This document shows, one piece after another, positions 6,976-15,608 of a stretch of 54,193 bases of DNA. The position numbers and the translations under genes were made by a program. The first letter of the stretch is position 1; each line of letters begins with the position of its first letter. The stretch comes from Flavobacteriales bacterium. GTDB lineage: Bacteria > Bacteroidota > Bacteroidia > Flavobacteriales_D > SKUL01. A model generated the notes under the pieces. The model saw only the letters and a list, made by a program, of their open reading frames with translations, made no database searches and was not told where the DNA came from. Location of the stretch: contig SKUL01000292.1 of assembly GCA_007129985.1 (NCBI GenBank), forward strand, positions 1 to 54,193, read 5' to 3'.

Positions 6976-8799
6976 ATGAACACAGGCTTAAAATATGTTG
7001 TAGCCTGCCTGTTCGCGCTTGCGCTGCTGAGTTTGTTTTCCTTGCAGACCGTGGCTCAAAGCACCTACACGGGTATTGTGCTCGACACTGAGTCGCGCCA
7101 TCCGGTGCCTTATGCCCACGTGGTTTTAGCGGCAGCTCCGGGCAGGGGAACCATCACCAACGCGTCCGGCAGGTTTTATTTTCGCCGAAAAGCCAGTATG
7201 CCCAACCCGGTGGAGATGCGCTTTTCGAGCATGGGATACGAATCATCCACTTTTCCGGTTTACGCGGGAAAAACCGATACCTTTCTACTTGCTCCCGCAG
7301 CACACGGACTTGCTGAAGTGGTGGTTACGCCAGAGGATTATGAACGCAACCTTCTCCGTCGGCTGATTGCCCGGATTCCGATAAACCACCCAACGCACAA
7401 CGAGCGTCTTATCGGTGAGGTGGTAGAACGCGGTTTTGGCGACACCCTCAATGCCCGGCCGCTCTATGAAGCCAGGGCAATCACCTTGGCCGACAAGCAG
7501 GGCTATCACCGGAGAAGTGATTACGGCAATGTGGCAGTGCTTGAAGGAACGGTTGATACCTTTCCCGATTTTGTACACACCAATTTGCGCATTTCGGCAG
7601 GAGCGTATAACGTGCATCGCTTCGACGTGGTGCAGCTCAGGCGAGGGCCGCTCAACGAAAGAAGGCTGATGGACTATTCTTTTGAAAGCCTTGAAATGCA
7701 GAGTTTCGACGGACATCCTATTCAGCCCATTCGCTTTACGGGCAATGACCTCAAGGGCCTCATCTACATCAACATGACCGACACGGCTATTTATGAAGTG
7801 GATGTGGAGGTGCAGCGCCGCGCTTTTGACTCCTTCGGGCAGGGTATTTCTTTCGGTTCGCGACGGAGCTATTTGACGTTTCAAACTGGATACGCCAAAT
7901 TCGATGGGCTGTATCGCCTCAAATACATTCACTACAACACGGCATTTGCCTCAGGGGTGCGGGGCGGTCGTTTTTTTCTGGAGAACACCTACGCCATCAA
8001 CGATTTTGAAATTACCGACGAACCCATCAGTCATATGGACAGGGTGGGATTTAACGACCGGCTTACAGACCTTGTGATTCTGAACAACCGGACCGCTTCG
8101 GGCGATACGCTAGTGGTGCAGGGAGCGCGACTTACAACGCAATTTGAGCGTGTGTTGAGCAGAATTTCATCGGAGGTGGGCTACTTTGGAATGTTCTACA
8201 CGCGCGATGAGCGAATATACAGCGGCACCGACCCCGACTGGCCCGAAGAGCTATCGGGAACCTTGCCCGCCCAGGACGGATACCTGCACGGGGTGTCTTA
8301 CCAAATGAACTTCCGCCTTAACGGTAGGTTTTCCGTGATATGGAACAGCGGTGGCCTTTTCAGTAAAATGTACAACCAGCAAACACTGGGGCTTCAGCTC
8401 ACCCAGAGTATTGGTTTTGCGGCCAGGTGGACGATTAGATTGGCGGCTGCTATAGGTGTGGAGACTTTCAATGCAGAACTGGCCGATATTGGTGAGGCAG
8501 CGCAGTATCCGGTGCTCAACCGGGAGATTGGTTTCAAGAACACGTCCATGTCTTACCTCACGGAGAACTTTTTCGCTTCGCCCATACTGAGTGTGGGTTT
8601 TGCGCCGAAACGGAATTTGCGCTTCAGTTTATCGGCCATGTACATCGCGCCTTTTGCGGGCGAATCCTACCTGCTCTTCAACAATGAAGACTTTAGCTGG
8701 CCCTGGCAAAAAAGCCGCTACAGGGTGCGTCAACCCGACGACAATCCCTACATGGGGCGTTTGCAATTACAGTTCAGACTGGCTTTTGGTTCCTTCTAG
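6976..8799 (+). CDS. Outer-membrane protein with carboxypeptidase-like regulatory domain
   Basis: About 607 residues from the ATG at 6976, 3 nt after the heme A synthase stop; a GTG at 6973 is the alternative start. After a signal peptide ending at VAQS, residues about 30-110 form a CarboxypepD_reg-like beta-sandwich: TYTGIVLDTESRHPVPYAHV, then TNASGRFYF and VEMRFSSMGYESS. This domain is usually N-terminal in Bacteroidota outer-membrane proteins. The middle and C-terminal parts show alternating-residue strands and the chain ends LQFRLAFGSF, with a terminal Phe typical of BAM-inserted barrels. No TonB box was recognised, so a DUF5686-like barrel is more likely than a TonB-dependent receptor. 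Ligand unknown. Confidence 0.72.
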   Translation: MNTGLKYVVACLFALALLSLFSLQTVAQSTYTGIVLDTESRHPVPYAHVVLAAAPGRGTITNASGRFYFRRKASMPNPVEMRFSSMGYESSTFPVYAGKTDTFLLAPAAHGLAEVVVTPEDYERNLLRRLIARIPINHPTHNERLIGEVVERGFGDTLNARPLYEARAITLADKQGYHRRSDYGNVAVLEGTVDTFPDFVHTNLRISAGAYNVHRFDVVQLRRGPLNERRLMDYSFESLEMQSFDGHPIQPIRFTGNDLKGLIYINMTDTAIYEVDVEVQRRAFDSFGQGISFGSRRSYLTFQTGYAKFDGLYRLKYIHYNTAFASGVRGGRFFLENTYAINDFEITDEPISHMDRVGFNDRLTDLVILNNRTASGDTLVVQGARLTTQFERVLSRISSEVGYFGMFYTRDERIYSGTDPDWPEELSGTLPAQDGYLHGVSYQMNFRLNGRFSVIWNSGGLFSKMYNQQTLGLQLTQSIGFAARWTIRLAAAIGVETFNAELADIGEAAQYPVLNREIGFKNTSMSYLTENFFASPILSVGFAPKRNLRFSLSAMYIAPFAGESYLLFNNEDFSWPWQKSRYRVRQPDDNPYMGRLQLQFRLAFGSF

Positions 8800-8825
8800 G
8801 CCTTTCTGAATTAACCACATAACCT

Positions 8826-9404
8826 TTACTGGCAGCGATTGGAACTCCAGCTCAGTGTTGAAATCAGGTGGTCAATGTCTTCACTGATGTACGAAATCAC
8901 CGGTTGAAGTGAGTCACTGTTCATGCGCACATTAAAATAGAGCGAGCCGCGCAAAAAATGTTGCGTGCTGTCTGTCAGGTAGAACTGAACCGGCGAGGCC
9001 ACATCGCCTTCCAGGTAATAGACCAAACCAAAAACGCAGGAAGTGTCGCGCATAACCACACGCGTGTTGATGTCCTGGGCTTTCACGTGGTGCTCGTAAG
9101 AGAGGTGGTGACTTTCGTCGAGCATGGTTTTCAGGTTGTTTTCAATGGGTTTGTAGGTGAAGTGTACCTGTGCCTTGTTTTTCGGAAAATCCAGATTAAA
9201 CCAGCAAGTTTCCGGTCGGTCCGAACGCATCTGGATGCGCGAATAGGCCGGGATTTCAAATGAAAACGGGCAATCCGGCGAAACACGGCGGTAATCTTTT
9301 TCGGGCAGGTCAATACGAAAATACCCTTTGGGCTTCGGTACCGGGTTTTCTGCACATGAAGCCAGAAGCAATGGCAGAACGAATAGGCAAATCAGGTTTT
9401 TCAT
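8826..9404 (-). CDS. gldD: Gliding motility lipoprotein GldD
   Basis: A 192-residue protein starting MKNLICLFVLPLLLASC, a lipoprotein signal with lipobox LLASC. Family landmarks follow: PKPKGYFRIDLPEKDY near residues 24-39, then CPFSFEIPAYSRI, CWFNLDFP and HFTYKPIENNL. GldD is required for gliding and type IX secretion in Flavobacterium and acts with GldB and GldE-associated factors at the periplasmic side. Its ATG overlaps the end of gldE by 4 nt, as in the conserved mutY-ssb-gldE-gldD cluster, so it is the last gene of that operon. Intact. Confidence 0.93.
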   Translation of the reverse strand: MKNLICLFVLPLLLASCAENPVPKPKGYFRIDLPEKDYRRVSPDCPFSFEIPAYSRIQMRSDRPETCWFNLDFPKNKAQVHFTYKPIENNLKTMLDESHHLSYEHHVKAQDINTRVVMRDTSCVFGLVYYLEGDVASPVQFYLTDSTQHFLRGSLYFNVRMNSDSLQPVISYISEDIDHLISTLSWSSNRCQ

Positions 9405-10747
9405 TCTTCCTCGGGTTCTTCCTGCGGCAAGGTGATTTTTACTCGTTTGATGCGGCGCTTGTCGGCTGCTTCAATCACAAAAATATAGTCGTGAAAACGG
9501 ATGCGCTCATTTTTCAGCGGAATTTTCCCCACTTGCTCAAGGATAAAACCTGCCAGTGTATCAGCTTCACCTTTGTTGGCTTCAAAAGGTTCTTCGTCCA
9601 GGTCAAGAATACGGTAGAGGTCAACCAACAGTGTGCGGCCTTCAAAAACGTAGTTGAAATCGTCTAGCTTGCTGTAGGTTACTTCGTCGTCGTCGAACTC
9701 ATCGGTGATATCACCCACAATTTCCTCAATCACATCTTCGAGGGTTACGATGCCAGAGGTGCCGCCGTATTCATCCACCACAATCGCCATATGAACTTTC
9801 TTTTCCTGAAACTCCTTCAGCAAATCGTCCAGTTTTTTGTTTTCCGGAATGACAAAAGGCGTGCGGATAAGCGATTGCCACTTAAACTGGTTGCGGTCAG
9901 AGTATGGAATAAGGTCTTTGATGACCAATGTACCTACCACATCGTCGAAGGAGCCACGATAAATGGGGAAACGCGAGTGCCCCGATTCTATCATTCCGCG
10001 TACGAGTTCGGAATAGGATGTCTTGATGTCGAATGCCACGGTTTCGGTACGGGGCCGCATGATCTGACGCACTTCAATGTTCCCGAATTTCACGATGCCT
10101 TCCAGAATGCGTTGTTCATCGCGTGTGGTTTCTCGATCCAAAGTCAGTTCAATAGCGTGTTCCAATTCATCTGAGCTCACCTCGTTTCCGGAGGTGTTCT
10201 GCGCAAAACGCCGGCGTAGTTTGGCAGAGCTCCTTACCAGAACGTTGCTCAACGGACTAAATACTTTGTTCAGTACACTCAGGCTCAGTGCCATGGTGCG
10301 TGCCATGCCCAAAGCATGGGAGGCAGCGTAGATTTTCGGTACCACTTCACCAAAAAGCAAGAGAAGTGCGGTAACAATCACCACTTCCACCAAAAACTGG
10401 AGCATGGTATTTTCGGCGATGAACTGAAACCATTTTCCCAGCACGAAGGTAGAGAGAATCACAATCCCAATATTGATGACATTATTGCAAATCAGTATGG
10501 TAGCAAGTAGTTTGGAAGGCTTGCTTAACATCGCGGAAATGCGCTGATTGGCAGAATCAGACTCTTCGTCAATCGCTTGCATATCGGAGGGAGAGAGAGA
10601 AAAGTACGCCACCTCAGACCCAGATATCAGGGCAGAGCAAACCAGCAATAGCGCGAGCACTCCCAGCGACACAAACAGCGTCCAGTCGGCGGTTTCGCTG
10701 AGTGAAAGCAGAATGATGGAAATAGATTCTTCCGGGGGAGGTTTCAC
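9401..10747 (-). CDS. gldE: Gliding motility-associated protein GldE (CNNM/CorC-type)
   Basis: A 448-residue protein with a DUF21/CNNM transmembrane domain (about residues 20-190; start SLGVLALLLVCSALISGSEV, later LLLLFGEVVPK). Two CBS motifs follow (about 220-340; VRQIMRPRTETVAFD and VVDEYGGTSGIVTLEDVIEE), then a CorC_HlyC domain (about 360-440). Such proteins resemble magnesium/cobalt efflux and hemolysin C proteins. In Flavobacterium, GldE is linked to gliding, and extra copies partly suppress gldB defects. It is between ssb (27-nt gap) and gldD (4-nt overlap). The C-terminus is very acidic (EEPEEE). Confidence 0.92.
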   Translation of the reverse strand: MKPPPEESISIILLSLSETADWTLFVSLGVLALLLVCSALISGSEVAYFSLSPSDMQAIDEESDSANQRISAMLSKPSKLLATILICNNVINIGIVILSTFVLGKWFQFIAENTMLQFLVEVVIVTALLLLFGEVVPKIYAASHALGMARTMALSLSVLNKVFSPLSNVLVRSSAKLRRRFAQNTSGNEVSSDELEHAIELTLDRETTRDEQRILEGIVKFGNIEVRQIMRPRTETVAFDIKTSYSELVRGMIESGHSRFPIYRGSFDDVVGTLVIKDLIPYSDRNQFKWQSLIRTPFVIPENKKLDDLLKEFQEKKVHMAIVVDEYGGTSGIVTLEDVIEEIVGDITDEFDDDEVTYSKLDDFNYVFEGRTLLVDLYRILDLDEEPFEANKGEADTLAGFILEQVGKIPLKNERIRFHDYIFVIEAADKRRIKRVKITLPQEEPEEE

Positions 10748-10774
10748 TGGTGGGGTTTACGTGAACAATGGTGC

Positions 10775-11236
10775 TCAGAAGGGGAGGTCGTCCTCTTCAT
10801 CCGCTTCCGGCAGTTGCGGCTCAGGATGTCCGTTTCGGCTTGTATCCGCAGCAGCTTGTGGTTTTTGCTCTGTGTTTTGTCCCGCCGGAGTCTGGCTCAT
10901 GTCTCTCTTGCCGAGCATGGTCATATCGCTCACCACAATTTCTGTGGTGTAGCGCGTTACGCCATCTTTATCCTGGTAGTTGCGCGTTTGAATTTTGCCT
11001 TCAACATAAATCTGGTCGCCTTTGTGAAGGTACTTTTCGGCAATTTCTGCCAGTCCGCGCCACATCACTATTCTGTGCCACTCTGTTTGGGTGATGCGCT
11101 CACCGGTGTTGCGGTCTTTGTAGCTTTCTGAAGTAGCAATATTGAAGTTGGCTACTTTGTTTCCGTTTTCGAGTGTTCTCACTTCCGGGTCTGCTCCGAG
11201 GTTTCCGAGAAGGATTACCTTATTTACTCCTGCCAT
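10775..11236 (-). CDS. ssb: Single-stranded DNA-binding protein
   Basis: A 153-residue SSB. The OB fold covers residues about 3-105 with VNKVILLGNLGADPEVR, FNIATSESYKDR, TEWHRIVMW and QIYVEGKIQTRNYQDKDGV. A Gln/Pro-rich linker leads to the conserved acidic tip DDLPF, which recruits repair and replication partners. It protects and organises single-stranded DNA during replication and repair. The gene lies between mutY (19 nt) and gldE (27 nt) on the same strand, the arrangement typical of Flavobacteriia. Confidence 0.96.
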   Translation of the reverse strand: MAGVNKVILLGNLGADPEVRTLENGNKVANFNIATSESYKDRNTGERITQTEWHRIVMWRGLAEIAEKYLHKGDQIYVEGKIQTRNYQDKDGVTRYTTEIVVSDMTMLGKRDMSQTPAGQNTEQKPQAAADTSRNGHPEPQLPEADEEDDLPF

Positions 11237-11255
11237 GTTGGTTTAGTTTTATGCG

Positions 11256-12329
11256 TCATTCGTTTGCCGAAGGTACGGGCTTTTCACGAGTACCAAAAAT
11301 GTACTTATCAACGAAACGTTCAAAAAGTCGTGGAAGGCCAAAGTTGCTGATTTCCTTTTTATTCGACACCCAGGTGTAGTCTTTTACACGGGCTGGCGGT
11401 TCATTAAAAACCCAGAAATGGGCCTCAATACTACGGTGCGTGAGTTGGTGCGAGAAGGGCCCGATGCGTTTTTCTTTGTTCGGCTCCGGCAATCCGAGTT
11501 GCTCGCAGAAATCGGAAAGTGTTCTTTGGTCCGGTTTGGTACTCGTTTCGAGCGTCGGAAAGCCATAGAGTCCGGCCCAAATGCCTGTTTCAGGACGTTG
11601 TTGAAGCATCAAGCCTCGTGAGGTTTGTACCACTACGCTATTGAGGTAGAGTGGAGTGGCTTTGGTTCGCTTGCTTTTCACGGGATACTGATCGACGGCT
11701 CCTGTGCGCAGCGCCACACACACTTCACTGAAAGGACAATCCTTGCATCCCGGTTGAGCCGGCGTGCATACCAGGGCACCAAATTCCATCATGGCCTGAT
11801 TAAAATCGCCGGGATTTTCATGGTCCAGAATGGCTGCGGCCTGCTCGTAAAAAATTCTCTTTCCGAGGGAAGTGTCCACAGGTGTGTCTATGCCAAAGAG
11901 TCGCGAGAGAAAACGAAACACGTTTCCGTCCACAACCGGTACTGGCTCGTTGTAACAAATGGAGGCAATGGCCGCTGCAGAATAAGGTCCAACGCCTTTG
12001 AGCTGAAGAAGTTCTTTGTATGTGCCCGGAAAACGCCCATCCATTTCGTGCACCACCTGTTTGGCGGCGTGGTGTAGGTTTCGGGCTCTTCGGTAGTAGC
12101 CCAGTCCTTGCCAGAGCTGCATTACATCGCGCTCGTGGGCCTCAGCGAGCATCTCTACTGTAGGGAAGACTTCCTTAAACTTCAGGTAATATGGTAAGCC
12201 CTGGGCAATTCTGGTCTGCTGCATAATCATTTCCGACAGCCAGATGTTATAAGGGGTAGGAGAATTTCTCCACGGAAGCGTGCGTTTATTTTTTGAATAC
12301 CAATAGTTTAGCTGCGAGGGGATATTCAT
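11256..12329 (-). CDS. mutY: A/G-specific adenine glycosylase MutY
   Basis: From the ATG at 12329 the protein is 357 residues (MNIPSQLNYWYSKNKRTLPW). It removes adenine mispaired with 8-oxoguanine. Visible are the catalytic Glu in SEMIMQQT (about residue 33), the helix-hairpin-helix LKGVGPYSAAAI (109-121), the catalytic Asp in VVDGNV (about 134), and the iron-sulfur ligands C188-x6-C195-x2-C198-x5-C204. A C-terminal NUDIX-like domain recognises 8-oxoG (about 230-350). A longer in-frame start at 12368 would begin inside the TAACTTTG promoter box (12366-12373 on this strand), so it is rejected. First gene of mutY-ssb-gldE-gldD. Confidence 0.94.
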   Translation of the reverse strand: MNIPSQLNYWYSKNKRTLPWRNSPTPYNIWLSEMIMQQTRIAQGLPYYLKFKEVFPTVEMLAEAHERDVMQLWQGLGYYRRARNLHHAAKQVVHEMDGRFPGTYKELLQLKGVGPYSAAAIASICYNEPVPVVDGNVFRFLSRLFGIDTPVDTSLGKRIFYEQAAAILDHENPGDFNQAMMEFGALVCTPAQPGCKDCPFSEVCVALRTGAVDQYPVKSKRTKATPLYLNSVVVQTSRGLMLQQRPETGIWAGLYGFPTLETSTKPDQRTLSDFCEQLGLPEPNKEKRIGPFSHQLTHRSIEAHFWVFNEPPARVKDYTWVSNKKEISNFGLPRLFERFVDKYIFGTREKPVPSANE

Positions 12330-12365
12330 TGGTAGAAGGAAAACGGGGTTTAAGTGCTTAGAATC

Positions 12366-12373
12366 CAAAGTTA
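12366..12373 (-). promoter_or_regulatory. -7 promoter box for mutY-ssb-gldE-gldD
   Basis: Read on the minus strand this is TAACTTTG, an exact TAnnTTTG match 36 nt before the mutY ATG at 12329. It stands back to back with the HU promoter at 12386-12415, making a compact divergent promoter region. Confidence 0.55.
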
Positions 12374-12385
12374 ATCGAAATTATG

Positions 12386-12415
12386 TTGCGCGTTTAAAGG
12401 CTTGCTCTATATTTG
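12386..12415 (+). promoter_or_regulatory. HU promoter with -33 and -7 boxes
   Basis: TTG (12386-12388) is followed by exactly 19 nt and then TATATTTG (12408-12415). This is the best-spaced Bacteroidota sigma-ABfr-type promoter in the window (-33 TTTG-like, N19, TAnnTTTG). Transcription would begin near 12420, giving an A/T-rich leader of about 40 nt before the ATG at 12460. Confidence 0.75.
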
Positions 12416-12459
12416 CCATCGAAACGAATCATTTGTGAACTAATTAAAGCTTAATTGTT

Positions 12460-12753
12460 ATGACTAAAGCAGATTTGGTGAGTGAAATTTCTGACAAGAC
12501 CGGAATCGAGAAAGTAGCTGTTCAGGCTACCGTGGAGACCATGATGTCGTCTATCAAAAATTCCTTGGAAAAAGGAGAGAACGTGTATCTGCGCGGTTTT
12601 GGTAGCTTCATCGTGAAGAAGCGTGCGAAGAAAACCGGCCGAAATATCTCGAAAAACACCACCATCATCATCCCCGAGCACTTTATTCCAGCATTCAAAC
12701 CTGCAAAAGTGTTTGTTGAGAGAGTACGTACCAAAGTGAAAAAGAAGAAGTAA
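12460..12753 (+). CDS. HU/IHF-family DNA-binding protein
   Basis: A 97-residue histone-like protein starting MTKADLVSEISDKTGIEKV. The helical dimerisation part (residues 1-42) is followed by the conserved GENVYLRGFGSFIVKKRA turn and the basic DNA-binding arm (about 52-75: KKTGRNISKNTTIIIPEH). It closes with the FKPAKVFVERV helix and a Lys-rich tail (KVKKKK) longer than in Escherichia coli HU. It bends and compacts DNA as a dimer. A well-formed promoter is at 12386-12415 and a short terminator overlaps its stop codon. Confidence 0.95.
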   Translation: MTKADLVSEISDKTGIEKVAVQATVETMMSSIKNSLEKGENVYLRGFGSFIVKKRAKKTGRNISKNTTIIIPEHFIPAFKPAKVFVERVRTKVKKKK

Positions 12754-12765
12754 GCTTCTTTTTTA
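12739..12765 (+). terminator. Short intrinsic terminator overlapping the HU stop
   Basis: AAAAAGAAG (12739-12747) pairs perfectly with CTTCTTTTT (12755-12763) over the loop aagtaag, followed by further Ts. The stem is A/T-rich and contains the TAA stop in its loop. Read-through into the TPR gene 22 nt later seems likely, so it may only attenuate. Confidence 0.4.
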
Positions 12766-12775
12766 AGAATTATCC

Positions 12776-13276
12776 ATGAGCAGCCAAAAGCGAACACAAA
12801 TTGTTGTACTTTTGGCTGCTCTTTTTTTAGTAGTTCTTTTAATACTGGCACCACGCCTGCCAAAGCAAGCCCGGCTCGAAGCCAAAAAGCTTGAGGCAAG
12901 CAAAACAGACCCGATTGAACAGAAAATCAATCAGGCTGTAGCACTGGTGCAAGATGGTAACAACCCCATGCAGGGGATTCTCATGCTTCGGGAAATTCTC
13001 GAAGAAAATCCAAACAGGGTAGAGGCGCATTGGCATCTGGCTCATTTTTCTGTCCAATCAGGGCAGTATGAAAAAGCCACAGAGCGATTCGAAAAAGTCG
13101 TTGAACTCGACACCGAAAAGAAATTTCCAGACGCCGTTTTCTATTTGGGAAAAACCTACGCCACCCTCAACCAGCCCGAAAAGGCAATTAATTGCTTTGA
13201 GCGTTACCTCCAGGATGTAGAAGATCCAGCTGTTAAAGAAAGAGTAGAGGAGTTCATTGAAGAGCTCAAACGTTAA
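12776..13276 (+). CDS. Membrane-anchored tetratricopeptide repeat protein
   Basis: A 166-residue protein. One N-terminal transmembrane helix (about residues 9-26, IVVLLAALFLVVLLILAP) is followed by a short basic linker and two to three TPR units. Visible are AVALVQDGNNPMQGILMLRE, VEAHWHLAHFSVQSGQYEKA (canonical TPR spacing) and AVFYLGKTYATLNQPEKAIN. TPRs mediate protein-protein contacts; the repeats should face the periplasm if the anchor is an uncleaved signal. The gene is fixed between HU and the COX24-like and RNase G genes. The specific partner is unknown. Confidence 0.85.
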   Translation: MSSQKRTQIVVLLAALFLVVLLILAPRLPKQARLEAKKLEASKTDPIEQKINQAVALVQDGNNPMQGILMLREILEENPNRVEAHWHLAHFSVQSGQYEKATERFEKVVELDTEKKFPDAVFYLGKTYATLNQPEKAINCFERYLQDVEDPAVKERVEEFIEELKR

Positions 13277-13297
13277 CAGTTATAAATTCATTGAGTT

Positions 13298-13390
13298 ATG
13301 CCTAGCGGTAAGAAAAGAAAACGACACAAGATGGCCACGCACAAGCGCAAAAAGCGCCTGCGCAAAAACCGACATAAGAAGAAGAAGTAA
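13298..13390 (+). CDS. 30-aa AURKAIP1/COX24-domain small basic protein (ribosome-associated type)
   Basis: A 30-residue ORF from the ATG at 13298 to the TAA at 13388-13390, missed by usual length cut-offs. It reads MPSGKKRKRHKMATHKRKKR and then ends in another Arg/Lys/His-rich block. Over two thirds of the residues are Lys, Arg or His. This matches the short AURKAIP1/COX24-domain proteins of Bacteroidota, related to the C-terminal end of mitochondrial ribosomal protein mS38. The likely role is binding rRNA in the small subunit. It is located 21 nt after the TPR gene and ahead of RNase G, a conserved neighbourhood as far as I recall. The family match is from memory. Confidence 0.85.
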   Translation: MPSGKKRKRHKMATHKRKKRLRKNRHKKKK

Positions 13391-13498
13391 TGTCTTCAGT
13401 GGCGGATTGGTATGTCTGCCCTTCCTCTTTACGGTACTCCCTTAGTTTGGTATTAACAGTGGCTGCCTGCACATTCGTGTACGCGCGGCGCTTAACCA

Positions 13499-15058
13499 TT
13501 GGCTATATTGGCATTTGAACTAATCATCGATGCAAACTCCAAGGATACGCAGCTTGCACTCCTTGAAGATAAGCAGCTCGTAGAGTTACATCGCGAAAAA
13601 ACCAATCCGGAATTCGCGGTGGGTGACATCTATTTGGGCAAGGTGAAGAAGGTTATTCCTAACCTTAACGCTGCTTTTGTGGATGTTGGCTACTCAAAAG
13701 ATGCCTTTCTTCACTATCTGGATCTGGGTCAGCAGTTCAGCTCCATGAATACATGGGTGAAACAGGTGCAGGCCCGTAAGTTCAATTCTGCCGACCTTGC
13801 CAACTTCAAGCAGGAGCCGGATATTGATAAGAACGGCAAAATCAAGGAGCAGCTCTCCGGTGGTCAGCATATTTTGGTTCAGGTAGCCAAAGAGCCTATC
13901 TCAACCAAAGGCCCAAGACTCACCGCCGAGATTACCATTGCCGGCCGGTATCTCATTTTGGTGCCGTTTTCGTCCAAGATTTCCATTTCACAGAAAATCA
14001 CCGACCCCAAAGAGCGTACGCGCCTTAAGCGTTTGATGCAGAGTATCAAGCCGAAAAATTTTGGAGTCATTATCCGCACCGTTGCCGAAAACAAAAAAGT
14101 GGCGCAACTGGACTCTGACCTGAACAATTCTTACGAGCGCTGGAAACAACTCCACAAAAATCTGATGCCGGCCAAACCGGTGAAGCGCGTTTTGGGCGAA
14201 ATCAACAAAACCAGTGCGGTGTTGAGAGACCTTCTCAACAAGGAGTTCAACAATATCCGGGTGAACAGCCCCGAAATGGCCGAGGAAATCAAAAGCTACC
14301 TGCGCAAGATTTCGCCCGACCACGAGAAGATTGTAAAGCTCTACCGCGGCAAGACCGACATTTTTGAGTACTACAACGTTCAAAAGCAAATCAAGCTTTC
14401 TTTTGGACGACAGGTAAATCTGCCCAGCGGAGGGTACCTTATTATCGAGCACACCGAAGCCATGCACGTGGTGGATGTGAACAGCGGTAACCGGAAAGGC
14501 GCAGACAAGAATCAGGAGCAGAATGCACTCGAAACCAATCTTGAATCGGCCAAAGAACTGGCTCGCGTCCTCCGTTTGAGAGACATGGGCGGAATTATCG
14601 CGGTTGATTTCATTGACATGCAGGATCGCGCCAACCAAAAGGAACTCTACGAAAAGCTCAAGGAGTACATGAGCATTGACAGAGCCAAGCACAACGTGCT
14701 TCCGCCTAGTAAGTTTGGCGTTGTTGAGATTACCCGCCAGCGCGTACGTCCCGAAACCAATATTGAGACCCGCGAGCAATGCCCCACCTGCTCAGGAACC
14801 GGAAAGGTAGAGTCCACCCTGCTTGTTCCGGATGAAATAGAAAACAATTTGCGTCTCATTCTCGAGGAACGGAAGCCGCGGCGTATCGAAATTCACTGTA
14901 GCCCATTTCTGGCGGCCTATTTCAAAAAGGGCATGATCTCAACCGAGCTCAAATGGCGCTTTAAGTACAAGCTGCCTGTTGTGTTTTGCCCAAACACAGC
15001 TTTTCAGTTCCTGGAGTATCGTTTCTTTGACGAGGCTCAGCAGGAAATTGAAATCTGA
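13499..15058 (+). CDS. rng: Rne/Rng family ribonuclease (RNase G type), TTG start
   Basis: A 519-residue endoribonuclease. An S1-like domain occupies residues about 35-125 (VGDIYLGKVKKVIPNLNAAF and AFLHYLDLG), followed by the RNase H-like/5'-sensor parts and the catalytic DNase I-like region with MHVVDVNSGNRKG and IIAVDFIDM supplying acidic metal ligands. The zinc-link CPTCSGTGKV lies near residue 430. The family processes rRNA and degrades mRNA. A stop at 13493-13495 in the same frame and no in-frame ATG for about 80 codons force a non-ATG start; TTG at 13499 or 13508 fits the family N-terminus (FELIIDA...ALLEDKQLVELH). It lacks the long C-terminal scaffold of RNase E. Confidence 0.92.
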   Translation: MAILAFELIIDANSKDTQLALLEDKQLVELHREKTNPEFAVGDIYLGKVKKVIPNLNAAFVDVGYSKDAFLHYLDLGQQFSSMNTWVKQVQARKFNSADLANFKQEPDIDKNGKIKEQLSGGQHILVQVAKEPISTKGPRLTAEITIAGRYLILVPFSSKISISQKITDPKERTRLKRLMQSIKPKNFGVIIRTVAENKKVAQLDSDLNNSYERWKQLHKNLMPAKPVKRVLGEINKTSAVLRDLLNKEFNNIRVNSPEMAEEIKSYLRKISPDHEKIVKLYRGKTDIFEYYNVQKQIKLSFGRQVNLPSGGYLIIEHTEAMHVVDVNSGNRKGADKNQEQNALETNLESAKELARVLRLRDMGGIIAVDFIDMQDRANQKELYEKLKEYMSIDRAKHNVLPPSKFGVVEITRQRVRPETNIETREQCPTCSGTGKVESTLLVPDEIENNLRLILEERKPRRIEIHCSPFLAAYFKKGMISTELKWRFKYKLPVVFCPNTAFQFLEYRFFDEAQQEIEI

Positions 15059-15096
15059 TTTTTTTCCACCCTGTTTATTGTCCTATCTTCGACGCT

Positions 15097-15597
15097 GTGT
15101 CTGTGAAACGCAAATACAGTCAGGAGGAAACCCTCGCTCGTATGCGTGCCTGGTGCGATTATCAGGAACGCTCACACATTGAAGTGGTGCGTAAACTCAG
15201 AAGCTGGGGCTGGTACGGCGAAGACCTCGACGCCATTGTGGCGGCTTTGGTGTCTCACAATTACCTTAATGAAGAGCGTTTTGCCAGGGCCTACACCAGC
15301 GGAAAATTCCGAATGAAGGGATGGGGGCGCATACGTATTCAGCAGGGGCTGAAGCAACATCGGGTAAGTAACTACAGTTTGCGGGCGGCCATGGAGGAAA
15401 TTGATCCCGAAGAGTACCGCCAAACCTTGTTAAAGCACATTGAGCGCAAGAGCGACCAATACCGCCATGAGGATGATTGGAGCCTCAGAGCACGCTTGCA
15501 CCGCTACCTGACATCCAAGGGTTTTGAGCCGGATGAGTTCGCAAAAGAGGTTGAGCATTTTCTGGCGGAGAGGCACCCGGCCGGTGAACGGGAATAA
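15097..15597 (+). CDS. recX: RecX-family regulatory protein
   Basis: A 166-residue protein with GTG start (second GTG 6 nt later). It carries the three-helix repeats of RecX: ARMRAWCDYQERSHIEVVRK, then NYLNEERFARAYTSGKFRMK with the diagnostic YLNEERFA...F segment, and RIRIQQGLKQH. The C-terminal repeat is SLRARLHRYLTSKGFEPDEF. RecX modulates RecA filaments. No recA is nearby, common in Bacteroidota. A -7-like box TATCTTCG (15084-15091, one mismatch) lies 5 nt upstream of the GTG, so the transcript may be leaderless. Confidence 0.9.
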   Translation: MSVKRKYSQEETLARMRAWCDYQERSHIEVVRKLRSWGWYGEDLDAIVAALVSHNYLNEERFARAYTSGKFRMKGWGRIRIQQGLKQHRVSNYSLRAAMEEIDPEEYRQTLLKHIERKSDQYRHEDDWSLRARLHRYLTSKGFEPDEFAKEVEHFLAERHPAGERE

Positions 15598-15608
15598 GCC
15601 CAAAACAC

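Noticed and set aside
13988..14779. 263-aa minus-strand ORF opposite RNase G
   Set aside because: Shadow of a strongly conserved ribonuclease; no promoter or signature.
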